DNA from: Pedobacter sp. L105
GTDB lineage: Bacteria > Bacteroidota > Bacteroidia > Sphingobacteriales > Sphingobacteriaceae
Direction of reading: 5' to 3'
Assembly: GCF_009765875.1 (NCBI RefSeq)
Contig: NZ_LMUP01000004.1
Span: forward strand, 1,155,080-1,219,079
Length of the DNA: 64,000 nt
Both the position numbers and the translations under genes were made by a program. How positions within the stretch are numbered: the first letter of the stretch is position 1; each line of letters begins with the position of its first letter. The notes beneath the pieces were generated by a model, which was not told the DNA's origin, did not search any database, and was given only the letters and a program-made list of their open reading frames with translations. Shown one piece after another: positions 42,542-51,706 of the stretch.

Positions 42542-44392
42542 TTATTTATCAAATTTTCTATCTAATTCTGTCAGTGACATCGTTTGGATCACTGGCTTAC
42601 CACTGATGCTAAAGTTAGGTGCCTTGCAGGCAAACAACTGTTCAATCAGCATATTCATTTCTTCCTGTCCCAGTACCACCCCGCTTTTTATGGAACTATT
42701 CCTGGCCATACTGCGGGCCAGGGCATCTCTTTTATCCAGCTTCAGTTCCTGCTGTGAATTTTTAAACCCTTCTATCAAATGTTCAAAAAGCTGCGTTTCG
42801 TTAATCTGGTTACTCCCTAAATCAACAGGAATCCCCTCAATGACCAGCGTGTTCTTACCAAATTCCCTTACTTCAAAACCCAGGCTTTTGATATCGTCCA
42901 GCAGACTCTTAGCCAGTTCATAATCATTAGGGCTTAAGGTAACGGTTTGCGGAAATAAACTTTGCTGAGAAGCACCTTTTCTATCCTCCAGATGCAGACT
43001 AAAACGCTCATACAGTATCCTTTCGTGTGCCGCCTGCTGGTCAATTAACATTAAACCAGATTTGATCTGTGAAATAATATATTTATTGTGGAGCTGCATT
43101 AATTGTTTCTGCACAGGGGCATACTTATCTTCTGGTCCGTTTCCCGGCAATTCCATGGAAACCTGTTCAACCGGGTTATGATCAACAATCTCATACAATG
43201 ACCCCCAGTTCTTGGTGCTTTGTTCCCTGCTGCCTTCCGTGTTCCGGTAAGCGGTAAAACCTCTTTCAGGAACTTTCTCTTCACTGAAAGGATTAAAATC
43301 AGGATTAAAGCTGATACTTGGCGGTACAATCTCATCCAGCGACTTAGGGCTGATCATACTGCTGAAAGCAGTTTCCTGATCGAAATCTATCGTCGGACTG
43401 ATGTTAAACCTGCCCAGGGAGCGTTTAACAGCAGAGTGAATAATCGCATAAATTGATTTCTCATCCAGGTATTTGATCTCCGTTTTGGTAGGATGAACAT
43501 TCACATCGATCTTTGAAGGATCAATATCAATGAACAGCACATACAGCGGAAAATTCTCTTCGGCCAGTAATTCTTCGTATGCTTTGTTAACCGCGTGGTT
43601 CAGATAGGCGTCTTTAATAAAACGGTTGTTTACAAAAAAGAACTGTTCTCCCCTGGTTTTTTTGGCAAACTGAGGTTTCCCGATAAAACCTTTCAGGTTA
43701 ATGATGGTGGTCTCTTCCTCTACGGGAATCAGCCTTTCATTGTAATTATTTCCAAACAAATGGATGATACGCTGTTTAAGCGCCGATGAAGGCAATCTGA
43801 AAATTTCCAGTCCGTCGTGATGTAAACTAAAGGCAATGGCCGGATTTGCCAGTGATACCCTTTGAAATTCGTCAATGATATGACGCATCTCTGCCGGGTT
43901 ACTTTTCAGGAAATTGCGTCTTGCAGGTGTATTAAAAAACAGGTTCTTGATACAAATACTGGTACCTGCGGAAGTAGCTACCGGCTCCTGTTTAGTAACT
44001 GTTGACCCTTCAATTTCTATTAAAGTCCCCAGTTCATCTTCATGACGGCGGGTTTTCATTTCCACCTGTGCTATAGCAGCTATAGAGGCCATCGCCTCTC
44101 CACGGAACCCCATTGTGCGTATCGCAAACAGATCTTCTGCCTTACGTACCTTTGATGTTGCATGTCGTTCAAAACACATACGTGCATCGGTGACACTCAT
44201 CCCACAGCCATTATCTATGACCTGAATCAGCGCCTTTCCTGCATCTTTAAGGATTAACTGTATCTTATTTGCCCCCGCATCTATTGCATTTTCCATCAAT
44301 TCTTTTACTGCCGATGCTGGTCGCTGAACTACCTCTCCGGCAGCAATTTGATTAGCGACACTCTCGGGTAAAAGTTGTATTATATCTGACAT
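42542..44392 (-). CDS. mutL: DNA mismatch repair protein MutL
   Basis: 616 residues. The GHKL ATPase domain is intact: ELMENAIDAGA near 31-41, DNGCGM near 63-68 and GFRGEA near 95-100. In the C-terminal domain the metal-site motif reads DQQAAHERILYE near 435, where DQHA(x)2E(x)4E is the endonuclease consensus, and the late CPHGRP-type motif is not recognisable (ACKAPNFSISGKP). This is a Bacteroidota-type MutL whose nicking ability cannot be assumed. GGAG precedes the ATG, a stronger ribosome-binding site than most here. It heads the rhomboid-EEP block. Confidence 0.95.
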   Translation of the reverse strand: MSDIIQLLPESVANQIAAGEVVQRPASAVKELMENAIDAGANKIQLILKDAGKALIQVIDNGCGMSVTDARMCFERHATSKVRKAEDLFAIRTMGFRGEAMASIAAIAQVEMKTRRHEDELGTLIEIEGSTVTKQEPVATSAGTSICIKNLFFNTPARRNFLKSNPAEMRHIIDEFQRVSLANPAIAFSLHHDGLEIFRLPSSALKQRIIHLFGNNYNERLIPVEEETTIINLKGFIGKPQFAKKTRGEQFFFVNNRFIKDAYLNHAVNKAYEELLAEENFPLYVLFIDIDPSKIDVNVHPTKTEIKYLDEKSIYAIIHSAVKRSLGRFNISPTIDFDQETAFSSMISPKSLDEIVPPSISFNPDFNPFSEEKVPERGFTAYRNTEGSREQSTKNWGSLYEIVDHNPVEQVSMELPGNGPEDKYAPVQKQLMQLHNKYIISQIKSGLMLIDQQAAHERILYERFSLHLEDRKGASQQSLFPQTVTLSPNDYELAKSLLDDIKSLGFEVREFGKNTLVIEGIPVDLGSNQINETQLFEHLIEGFKNSQQELKLDKRDALARSMARNSSIKSGVVLGQEEMNMLIEQLFACKAPNFSISGKPVIQTMSLTELDRKFDK

Positions 44393-44529
44393 TTATCTCC
44401 TTCGTAAAGGTTGCTAAATTAACGAAAATAAGCCTTATACATAAATCTTTTGTTTTTAAATACCAATTAATGACTAAGCCGGTATAAGCTTTTTATATCT
44501 TTAACGTTTTGTTAGAACTAAAAGAATTT

Positions 44530-46347
44530 ATGCCAAAAAGTAACCTCGTGCAAAGCATTACCCTTTGCATCATTGCAATTTTCAGCCTCAGCGCCTGTGC
44601 ACAGGAACATCAGAAAAATGAAGAGCTGCTAAAAACCAACAATAATATCCTCCAGCATACCATTTTGCTGAATAACCAAAGCAGCCTCGTTCCCATTACA
44701 GAACTGGAGAAAAAAACTATTGCTTCGGTAAGCCTGGGCTTTAGCTTCCAGTCTGCGGCCGACAGCCTGCTGAGTAAATATACCAGAATATCTTCATTTA
44801 CATCAGCCAATTACGAGACGTCTACCGCCTTATATAAACTGGAAGACGACCTGAAATATTTTAATACCGTGATCATTTCCATTCCTGATCAGGAGACGGC
44901 CAATGCCCGGTATATCAATTTTATTAGCTCCATCTCCAAAAACAAATCTGTGATTGTAGCTTTATATGGAGAACAGAGAAGCCTGGCTGCATTTGATGCG
45001 CTTAATATCCCGGTGATCTGGTGCCAGCAAAAAAGTGCCGCTGCTGCGATACTGATTCCTCAGGTAATTTTTGGAGGAATTGCTGCAGGCAACAAGTTAA
45101 CCGCCAATATCTCCGGAAAATATACTGCCGGTTCTGGTTTTACCACTACGGCTACCCGTTTAAAATATACTTTCCCTGAAGATGCAGGTGTAAATTCAGA
45201 TAATCTGAGTGAAATTAACCGTATCGCCGCAGAGGCAATTGATGCCAGGGCAACTCCGGGATTGGTAGTTTTAGTAGCCAAAGACGGAAAAGTGATTTTT
45301 AACAAAGCTTATGGCAACCATACTTATGGCGGCGTTCCCGATAAGGTGAGCGATATCTTCGATCTGGCTTCTGTCACTAAAATTACGGCCACTACCCCCA
45401 TGGTAATGCGGTTGGTTGAAGAAAATAAGCTTAAATTAGACACCAACATCGGCGCTTATATTGCCATGGCCAGAACTACGGCAATGAATGATATTCAGGT
45501 AAGAGAGGTTATGCTGCATCAGGCAGGATTTATTCCTTACATCCCTTTCCATGAATATGTAAAGGTTACTGATCACAGCCCGGATTCCTCAGCAGATTTC
45601 CCAACAAAAGTGGCAGATGGATATTTTCTAAGAAGAGATTACTTCAGAGACGTCATGTGGCCTAAGATGCTGAATGCTCCAATACGTACCCGTGGCAAAT
45701 ATGTATACAGCGATATCAGCATGTATGTGATGAAAGACATTGTAGAGCATGTGAGTGGCGAGCCTTTAAACGAGTATGTGCTCAAAAACTTTTATGCCCC
45801 TTTAGGCATGCAGACAGCAGGTTTTTTACCACGGAACAGGTTTAGCAAAGACCAGATCGTGCCAACGGAAAACGATACTTATTTCAGAAAAACACTGTTG
45901 TGGGGTTATGTACATGACCAGGGTGCTGCTTTAGCCGGCGGTGTTTCCGGCCATGCCGGTCTCTTTGCCAGCTCAACCGATATGGCCATTCTTTATCAAA
46001 TGTTACTGAATAAAGGAACTTATGGCGGCCAGCAATATTTTAAACCACAAACCGTAGAAACCTTTACTGCGCGGCAATCCAGTGTAAGCCGCAGGGGATA
46101 TGGTTTTGATCGCTGGGATCCTGACCTGGCTAAAAAATACCCATCCGCAACAGCCTCACCACAAACCTATGGACATACCGGTTATACCGGAACAGCGGTA
46201 TGGGTAGACCCATCAAGGGGATTAGTGTATGTATTTTTATCAAACCGCCTCAATCCGACAGAAAATGGCAAACTGGTAAAACTGAGCATCCGCTCACGCA
46301 TTGAAGAGGTGATCAATAATGCGATAGACAAAGGGGTATCCAACTAA
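44530..46347 (+). CDS. Beta-lactamase-family serine hydrolase fused to an orphan GH3 C-terminal domain
   Basis: 605 residues from the ATG at 44530; a TTG at 44509 would spoil the lipoprotein signal, whose lipobox is LSAC. Residues about 35-205 match the C-terminal domain of GH3 beta-N-acetylglucosaminidases (NNQSSLVPITELEKKTIASVSLG, VIVALYGEQ, PQVIFGGIAAGNKL). Residues about 225-600 are a class C beta-lactamase/DD-peptidase-type domain with SVTK (Ser281 region), YSD near 410 and GHTGYTGT near 555. In related Bacteroidota proteins a GH3 catalytic domain comes first; here it is absent. A role in peptidoglycan recycling or turnover is likely. Confidence 0.85.
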   Translation: MPKSNLVQSITLCIIAIFSLSACAQEHQKNEELLKTNNNILQHTILLNNQSSLVPITELEKKTIASVSLGFSFQSAADSLLSKYTRISSFTSANYETSTALYKLEDDLKYFNTVIISIPDQETANARYINFISSISKNKSVIVALYGEQRSLAAFDALNIPVIWCQQKSAAAAILIPQVIFGGIAAGNKLTANISGKYTAGSGFTTTATRLKYTFPEDAGVNSDNLSEINRIAAEAIDARATPGLVVLVAKDGKVIFNKAYGNHTYGGVPDKVSDIFDLASVTKITATTPMVMRLVEENKLKLDTNIGAYIAMARTTAMNDIQVREVMLHQAGFIPYIPFHEYVKVTDHSPDSSADFPTKVADGYFLRRDYFRDVMWPKMLNAPIRTRGKYVYSDISMYVMKDIVEHVSGEPLNEYVLKNFYAPLGMQTAGFLPRNRFSKDQIVPTENDTYFRKTLLWGYVHDQGAALAGGVSGHAGLFASSTDMAILYQMLLNKGTYGGQQYFKPQTVETFTARQSSVSRRGYGFDRWDPDLAKKYPSATASPQTYGHTGYTGTAVWVDPSRGLVYVFLSNRLNPTENGKLVKLSIRSRIEEVINNAIDKGVSN

Positions 46348-46412
46348 AAATATTTTTTGTCGCTCAAAAACAGAGGGATAGAGAAAGAAGGCACAGAGAT
46401 GGAAAAAAACAT

Positions 46413-46443
46413 TTTGTATTCAGGTGCAATTCTTTTATAATTG
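46413..46443 (+). promoter_or_regulatory. Promoter TTTG-N19-TATAATTG of tRNA-Thr
   Basis: -33 TTTG at 46413-46416 and -7 TATAATTG (one mismatch) at 46436-46443 with the 19-bp spacer. Transcription would start about 25 nt before the tRNA. Confidence 0.6.
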
Positions 46444-46473
46444 CAGCCCGGTTAGCAAATAACCGCTATTAAA

Positions 46474-46546
<73 letters not shown>

Positions 46547-46555
46547 CAGCAACAC

Positions 46556-46588
46556 AAAGGGACTCCTTGAACAGGGGTCCCTTTTGCT
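46556..46588 (+). terminator. Terminator of tRNA-Thr
   Basis: 11-bp stem AAAGGGACTCC / GGGGTCCCTTT (one G-T pair) with a 7-base loop and a T-rich tail, 10 nt after the tRNA. Confidence 0.88.
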
Positions 46589-46633
46589 TTTGGTCGGGAA
46601 CGGGTTTGTAGAAAGCTTTAAAGAAGTTTTATT

Positions 46634-46789
46634 GTACCCTTAATGAAGCCCTACCATATGTACCCTAACTATACTCTAAAAGTACCCCAGCTATACCCCA
46701 TGTATACCCCCAGGGGTATACATGGGGTATAGCTGGGGTACTTTTCCGGTACGCATGGAGTATACATGGTAGGGCTTCAATAAGGCTAC
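46634..46789. repeat. 156-bp palindrome built from 11-bp iterated units
   Basis: Arms of 77 bp (46634-46710 and 46713-46789) around a 2-base centre. The innermost 33 bp (46678-46710 with 46713-46745) are perfectly complementary; 14 bp (46644-46657 with 46766-46779) near the outer ends are also perfect, separated by a 20-bp mismatched segment. In the left arm TAC of TACCCC-type units starts at 46661, 46672, 46683, 46694 and 46705, exactly 11 bp apart; the right arm mirrors this with GGGGTA-type units ending at 46718, 46729, 46740, 46751 and 46762. No ORF and no transposase nearby. It lies between tRNA-Thr and the convergent oxygenase gene. Confidence 0.9.
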
Positions 46790-46821
46790 TAATAGGCTAC
46801 ACCCGGGGTACCTACAAAACA

Positions 46822-46853
46822 AAGGCAGAACAGTCTTACAACCGTTCTGCCTT
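46822..46853 (-). terminator. Terminator of the oxygenase gene
   Basis: Stem AAGGCAGAAC / GTTCTGCCTT (46822-46831 with 46844-46853), 28 bp after the stop codon, followed on the minus strand by TTTGTTTTG. Confidence 0.75.
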
Positions 46854-46881
46854 CAAATATTATTCAGAAATTTCTATGGAT

Positions 46882-47844
46882 CTATTTTTTCAGCCCGATT
46901 TCTCTCAGGCGTTCATCCAGATATTCCCCTGCGGTCATATCAGAATATAACTTTGGATGTTCTTCATCAATACATGAGTCCAGACTGTTTAAATCCATAT
47001 CGGATCTTGGATGAAGAAAGAAAGGAACAGAGAAACGGGAAGTTTTCATCAGTTCTCTCGGCGGGTTCACTACCCGGTGTGTGGTAGAACGAAGTTTATT
47101 ATTGGTTAAGCGTTGCAGCATATCGCCAACATTGACCACGATATCGGAGTGGTGCGCTTTGATAGGCAGCCATTCATCAGCCCTTGTCAGCACTTCCAAT
47201 CCGTCGGCACTGGCACCGATCAGTAAAGTGATCAGGTTAATATCTTCATGTGCACCTGCACGGACTGCATCATCAGGTAACGCATCAGGATCTTCTATTG
47301 GAAAATAATGTATCCCTCTCAGAATAGAATTTCCATTATGTACATAGGTGTCAAAATAATCAACCGGCAGCTCGAGGTAAGTAGCAATTGCCCTGAGTAA
47401 ATGTTTACCATTGCTTTCCAGTTTTTGATAAACTTCATTGGTTACCTCATTAAATTGAGGTAGTTCTTCCAGATATTCATTGGCAGGATACTGGTATTGG
47501 ATAGGATCTCCGTCGGTCACCGTCTGGCCAATCTGCCAGAATTCTTTTAAATCAGCGGTTTTAGCGCCTTTAGCGGTTTCTTTACCGGGGCTGGTATAAC
47601 CACGCTGACCTGCCAGTTCGGGTTTTTCATACTTCGCTTTTTGGTCAGCAGGCAAACTAAATACAGCCTGGATGTTCTGATATAACCTGTCAATCAATTC
47701 CTGGCTTAAACCGTGATTAGTGATCGTTACAAAACCCGAATCATTAAATGCACGTCCCAGTTCATCGGAGAATTTTTTACGTTGCTGCGCTGTTCCGTCG
47801 ATATAAGAACCGAGATCCAGGGTTGGAATATAAGGTGTAGACAT
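46882..47844 (-). CDS. 2-oxoglutarate/Fe(II)-dependent (isopenicillin-N-synthase-like) oxygenase
   Basis: 320 residues. The N-terminal DIOX_N segment (YIPTLDLGSYIDG; SGFVTITNHGLS) precedes the catalytic jelly roll. The iron triad is visible: HED in GAHEDINLITLL near 193-204 and the distal His in RSTTHRVVNPP near 259-269, with the co-substrate Arg in RFSVPFFLHP near 274-283. Plant-type DIOX proteins in bacteria act on diverse small molecules or ethylene-related substrates; nothing in the context names the substrate. It stands alone between a palindrome and a 319-bp gap. Confidence 0.85.
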   Translation of the reverse strand: MSTPYIPTLDLGSYIDGTAQQRKKFSDELGRAFNDSGFVTITNHGLSQELIDRLYQNIQAVFSLPADQKAKYEKPELAGQRGYTSPGKETAKGAKTADLKEFWQIGQTVTDGDPIQYQYPANEYLEELPQFNEVTNEVYQKLESNGKHLLRAIATYLELPVDYFDTYVHNGNSILRGIHYFPIEDPDALPDDAVRAGAHEDINLITLLIGASADGLEVLTRADEWLPIKAHHSDIVVNVGDMLQRLTNNKLRSTTHRVVNPPRELMKTSRFSVPFFLHPRSDMDLNSLDSCIDEEHPKLYSDMTAGEYLDERLREIGLKK

Positions 47845-48163
47845 GATCTTTTGCTTAAAATTGAATTTAACCTAATTTATAAAACTATTGTTAATAAAGC
47901 CTTATCTAACAATTTCCTTAAAGGCATCATACTAATTTACAACTATTTAAGTTATTAACACAAAAGAGATTAAAAGCGAATTAATCAGTAAACTGTCAAT
48001 TTAGAGTGTATCGCCCGGCCAATACATCTAAGTCTTTGCCATATACGTATTGTTAGAAGTTAATCAGGTAATTTTGTAAGAGGGCATCAAATGAAACTAC
48101 CGGGAGCATATAAATTTTAATAGTGCATATGTCTACGACATCTTCGTTTTAAAAAAAAACAAC
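47845..48163. other. 319-bp intergenic region without a recognised feature
   Basis: Divergent promoter region between the oxygenase gene (minus) and msrA (plus). It is A+T-rich. I see no convincing ORF, tRNA, long repeat or terminator, and no clean TAnnTTTG element near the msrA start. Confidence 0.5.
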
Positions 48164-48772
48164 ATGCAAAAAATGAAATATCTATCAATTATGATTTTAG
48201 TACTTTTATCAGTCGGCAGCGCTGAGGCGCAGTCACAAAAATCAGAAAAAGCAACCTTTGGAATGGGGTGTTTCTGGTGTTCAGAAGCGATCTTCCAGCG
48301 CCTTAATGGAGTTACTTCGGTAAAATCCGGTTTTGAAGGCGGAGAAGTTGCCAATCCATCGTATGAAGATGTATGTACCGGCACAACAGGGCATGCAGAA
48401 GTTGTTGAATTAACCTATGATCCTTCAAAAATATCTTATGATGAGTTATTGGAAGTATTCTGGAAAAGCCATGACCCGACTACATTAAACCGTCAGGGTG
48501 CTGATGAGGGTACACAATACCGTTCGGTAGTATTTTATCACACTCCAGAGCAAAAATTAAAGGCTGAGCATTACAAAGCTGAGTTAAATAAAACAAATGC
48601 CTACGGAAAACCGGTAGTGACGGAGATTGTTAAAGCAGATCCTTTTTACCTGGCCGAAGGTTATCACCAGGATTATTACCTTAAAAATTCTAACCAGCCT
48701 TATTGCAGATTAGTGATCCTGCCTAAAATGGAAAAACTGGAGAAGGTATTTAAAGACAAATTAAAAAACTAG
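48164..48772 (+). CDS. msrA: Peptide-methionine (S)-S-oxide reductase, secreted
   Basis: Repairs methionine-S-sulfoxide in proteins. 202 residues. A signal peptide (MKYLSIMILVLLSVGSAEAQ, from the second Met at 48173) precedes the catalytic motif GMGCFWCSEAIFQ near residue 34, so the enzyme acts in the periplasm. Further marks are GGEVANPSYEDVCTGTTGHAEV near 57-78 and AEGYHQDYYLKN near 162-173. No fused MsrB domain. Single-gene unit with a strong terminator. Confidence 0.95.
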   Translation: MQKMKYLSIMILVLLSVGSAEAQSQKSEKATFGMGCFWCSEAIFQRLNGVTSVKSGFEGGEVANPSYEDVCTGTTGHAEVVELTYDPSKISYDELLEVFWKSHDPTTLNRQGADEGTQYRSVVFYHTPEQKLKAEHYKAELNKTNAYGKPVVTEIVKADPFYLAEGYHQDYYLKNSNQPYCRLVILPKMEKLEKVFKDKLKN

Positions 48773-48780
48773 AAGAAATA

Positions 48781-48820
48781 AAAAAAGGGGCCTGATGTTG
48801 GCATCAGGCCCCTTTTTTTA
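48781..48820. terminator. Bidirectional terminator between msrA and the GDSL gene
   Basis: Stem AAAAAAGGGGCCTGATG / CATCAGGCCCCTTTTTT with a 4-base loop and T-runs on both strands, serving two convergent genes. Confidence 0.92.
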
Positions 48821-48830
48821 TGGATTTTAA

Positions 48831-50138
48831 TTAAGGAAATTTAACTCCTCTATATTTGGTTACATCCACAATTGGAATACTTGAACCATATTGTGTATTG
48901 ATCGCCTTAATATAAGCATTGGCAACAATGGCATAACCCATTGGCGTAAGGTGAATCCCATCCAGTGAGAAAAGATTACCTGTGATATAAGCGGCACTTA
49001 CTGTTACACCATTCACAGCTTTCCCTGATCCATATTCATTTAATAAGGCATAGGCATCCATCACAGCCAGGCCTTTTGAGGCTGCTACAGATTTGATGGT
49101 TGCATTGTAGGAATCAGTATAATCTGCTACAATTGCAGCTTCATCTTTGTCCAGTACATATTGACTGGTGATAGGGTTTAGAGGGTGCAGTCCATAAGGA
49201 TATCCAGCACCGTTAGGCGTACCGATCAAATTGGCAGAAGCCAGTGGGAGCACAAAATAATCAGCTGCTGTTGCTGCCCTTACGGCACCGGAACCAGTCT
49301 GAATATATAATGCATTAACCGTAGGTGCAGAAACCTGTACTGCTTTAAGCAGGGATGCCAGGGTTACTGTATTAAAATAGGGAGTGCTCAGTACATCAGG
49401 GATCGTAGCTACTACGCCTTTTGCACCACTGGCAGTTAACGTTGAAATCGCCAGGTTGTATAAAGCGGCAAAAGTCCCTTTATCTGTTGGCTGATCAGTT
49501 GGAGAAGCACCTCCTGCGGTTGCATAGAGCAGAATATCATTATTCCCTAACCAGCAGCTAAAAAACGTAAAAGGTTTAGCCGTTACAAAACTAAGATAAG
49601 AGGTATTGATGGCGGGTGAATTATCAGGAAGCAAACGTTCAAAATATCCGTTTAAATTGGCATAACCTCCACTGGTAATTTGCAGCAACTTAATTCCCGG
49701 TACACCGTAATTATTAAGGTCGCCGGTATACTTGGTGTATAGCGTAATATTACCGTAAGGAGGGATAGTAATCTGATCCCGCACGGCAAGATCTGTAGTT
49801 ACAGCCGCGGTAGTAGGTGTTCCACTAGCCGTAAAACCTGTCAGTTTCAGGTAACCTGAACCATTGGCCTGGGCAGCGGTGAAAAACGGAGAAGAAAAAG
49901 CACCTCCGCCTACAGCTTTCATCTGTGCAGCAATCATCTCGGGATAAGAATTCTGCTGTCCTTCAAGATATAGGCCGCCGTCGGCATAACCCGCCGTCAG
50001 GGAATTTCCGACAGCAATATAACGTGAAAAATCTGCTGTTCCCTTTGATGGGGTAATAGTCTTAAATTCTGGTTTGCAGGAGGCCATTGTGATTATACCA
50101 AGTGCAATAATACTTCTAAATATATAATTCGATTGCAT
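48831..50138 (-). CDS. SGNH/GDSL-family lipoprotein esterase
   Basis: 435 residues from the ATG at 50138, which gives a clean lipoprotein signal (IRSIIALGIITMASC); an upstream ATG at 50168 overlaps the stop of the porin gene and would bury that signal. GDSL block I reads AVGNSLTAGYADGG near 40-53 (the usual GDS is GNS), block III SCWLGNNDILLYATAG near 195-210 and block V DGIHLTPMGYAIV near 410-422 with the Asp-His pair. A lipase/esterase on the outer membrane. It directly follows a FadL-type porin, suggesting joint use of fatty or acylated substrates. Confidence 0.85.
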   Translation of the reverse strand: MQSNYIFRSIIALGIITMASCKPEFKTITPSKGTADFSRYIAVGNSLTAGYADGGLYLEGQQNSYPEMIAAQMKAVGGGAFSSPFFTAAQANGSGYLKLTGFTASGTPTTAAVTTDLAVRDQITIPPYGNITLYTKYTGDLNNYGVPGIKLLQITSGGYANLNGYFERLLPDNSPAINTSYLSFVTAKPFTFFSCWLGNNDILLYATAGGASPTDQPTDKGTFAALYNLAISTLTASGAKGVVATIPDVLSTPYFNTVTLASLLKAVQVSAPTVNALYIQTGSGAVRAATAADYFVLPLASANLIGTPNGAGYPYGLHPLNPITSQYVLDKDEAAIVADYTDSYNATIKSVAASKGLAVMDAYALLNEYGSGKAVNGVTVSAAYITGNLFSLDGIHLTPMGYAIVANAYIKAINTQYGSSIPIVDVTKYRGVKFP

Positions 50139-50161
50139 AATTTTTTTCTGAAAAGGATTAA

Positions 50162-51376
50162 TTACCATTTATAGGATAAAGAAATGCCGGGGATGTAAGC
50201 CACAGTTTTAAATTCGCCGCTTAAACCCGACTCAATATTGGTTTCATTTCTTTTCTTCACATTTTCATATAAAAAGGAAGCATCAATATTAAATCTGTTG
50301 GTCACTTTGTAGCCAATACCAGCACTCAGCAATACACGGTTGGCATCCGGAACTTCAGGTGTAACGTAACCGTCATTTACCGGACTGAATGCATAACCCA
50401 CTCCTGCCCTTAGCGCAAGCTTTGCAGTAGTTTGGTTTTGTATCCCTAAACGTAAGGTAGCGGCATCGTGATAATTCCTTGGAGAAACTGAGTTCGGAAT
50501 TGCTGCATTGGTATTATAATTAAAAGCCAGGTTTTTGTATTTACTCCATTGTACCCAGTTTACATCAAAATCAATGATGGTTTTATCAGAAGGATGAAAT
50601 CCCAGTCCCAGTGTTGAAGTTCCCGGTAAAGGTAGTGATGCGGTAAATTTGGTTGGAAATGTTGCACTAAGCGCTGCCGGCACATTGAAAGTGGCATCAC
50701 CGCTCTTCACATTGGCATTCACTTCCGAGCGGTGTGTAATACCTATAGTAATACCTACCTCTGTTTCCAGATAAATACCGGCGTTCCATCCAAAATCATG
50801 GGTATCGCCTTCCAGCTCCGCAGTGGATGACTGACCATTATTTAAGGTTAAAGGCACTGCCCTCTTCAGGTCTACATGACCCTGCGAATAAACCAGTCCG
50901 GCACCAATACCAATATGATCGGTGATCTTGTAACTTAAAGTAGGCTGAAAATAGATAGATCTTAAATCCAGTGAAGTCACCGTATACTTTCCGGTCCAGT
51001 CAGGCTTCCAGTACATATCTCCGCCAAACGGCGTGTAAACGCCCATACCAAAACGCAACCTGTCGGCCGGTGAGCCAAATACAGCATAACCCTGGAAAGG
51101 AGTAGGAACTTTATTCTCATTATGTTCCGTGATATTGGAACCATTTTCCCTGAAGGATGAACGCATTAAAATAGGGCTGATACCGCCCTGCACACCGTTC
51201 TGTTTAAGAAAGGAGACAGCTCCCGGGTTAAAAAAAACTGCTGCTTCATCTAAAGCAACCCCGGTACCAGCACCCGCCATTCCTATTTGCTTTTGCCCCT
51301 GGAGATTAACCTGGAAGGATTGTGAATAGCCCAGGATAGGCACAGCCAATAAAAAACTTAGTAGAATCTTTTTCAT
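50162..51376 (-). CDS. OmpP1/FadL/TodX-type outer-membrane transporter
   Basis: 404 residues with a signal peptide ending GYSQ. The N-terminal hatch segment has QKQIGMAGAGTGVALDEAAVFFNPGAVSFL (NPG of the FadL family), followed by predicted beta-strands such as DIGWNAGIYLETEVGITIGITHR and VGYAFSPVNDGYVTPEVPDANRVLLSAGIGYKV, and the C-terminus ends in an aromatic strand (ISLSYKW). Carries hydrophobic compounds across the outer membrane. The GDSL esterase gene follows within 24 bp. Confidence 0.88.
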   Translation of the reverse strand: MKKILLSFLLAVPILGYSQSFQVNLQGQKQIGMAGAGTGVALDEAAVFFNPGAVSFLKQNGVQGGISPILMRSSFRENGSNITEHNENKVPTPFQGYAVFGSPADRLRFGMGVYTPFGGDMYWKPDWTGKYTVTSLDLRSIYFQPTLSYKITDHIGIGAGLVYSQGHVDLKRAVPLTLNNGQSSTAELEGDTHDFGWNAGIYLETEVGITIGITHRSEVNANVKSGDATFNVPAALSATFPTKFTASLPLPGTSTLGLGFHPSDKTIIDFDVNWVQWSKYKNLAFNYNTNAAIPNSVSPRNYHDAATLRLGIQNQTTAKLALRAGVGYAFSPVNDGYVTPEVPDANRVLLSAGIGYKVTNRFNIDASFLYENVKKRNETNIESGLSGEFKTVAYIPGISLSYKW

Positions 51377-51706
51377 ATTTGGTTAAAATTATATTTGGTT
51401 AACACTAAATTGAAGTTTTCCCTTCACAAAAAAAAATAAACGTTAAATATTCTATTTTGTTTGTACACAAATTTTTAAAGCAAATGTGGTTTAGTGAATC
51501 TAATTTAAGCAAAAAACAGCTAATGATTTTACTAAATAAAAAATATTTATCCTGCATGGATGCCGTTATTTTTTTCCGTCGCTGATCACTCATCATTTTA
51601 AAGTAAAATCGCGCAAAAGATGGACAAGCAGAGAAGAACATCGATATTTTTGTTCATCCCCATAGGGAAATCACCACAAAATTATCAGAACATAAAATAA
51701 AGAACT
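51377..51706. other. 330-bp intergenic region between divergent genes
   Basis: A+T-rich divergent promoter region of the FadL-type and nitroreductase genes. It holds a TATTTTTG -7 element for the nitroreductase gene at 51645-51652. Otherwise I see no repeats, RNA genes or ORFs. Confidence 0.5.
51645..51652 (+). promoter_or_regulatory. -7 element (TATTTTTG) of the nitroreductase gene
   Basis: TAnnTTTG match 54 nt upstream of the ATG; no TTTG at -33. Confidence 0.45.

Noticed and set aside
46634..46789. The palindrome as a plain terminator.
   Set aside because: It has no T-run directly after a stem, is much longer than the terminators here, and both neighbouring genes already have their own terminators at 46556 and 46822.
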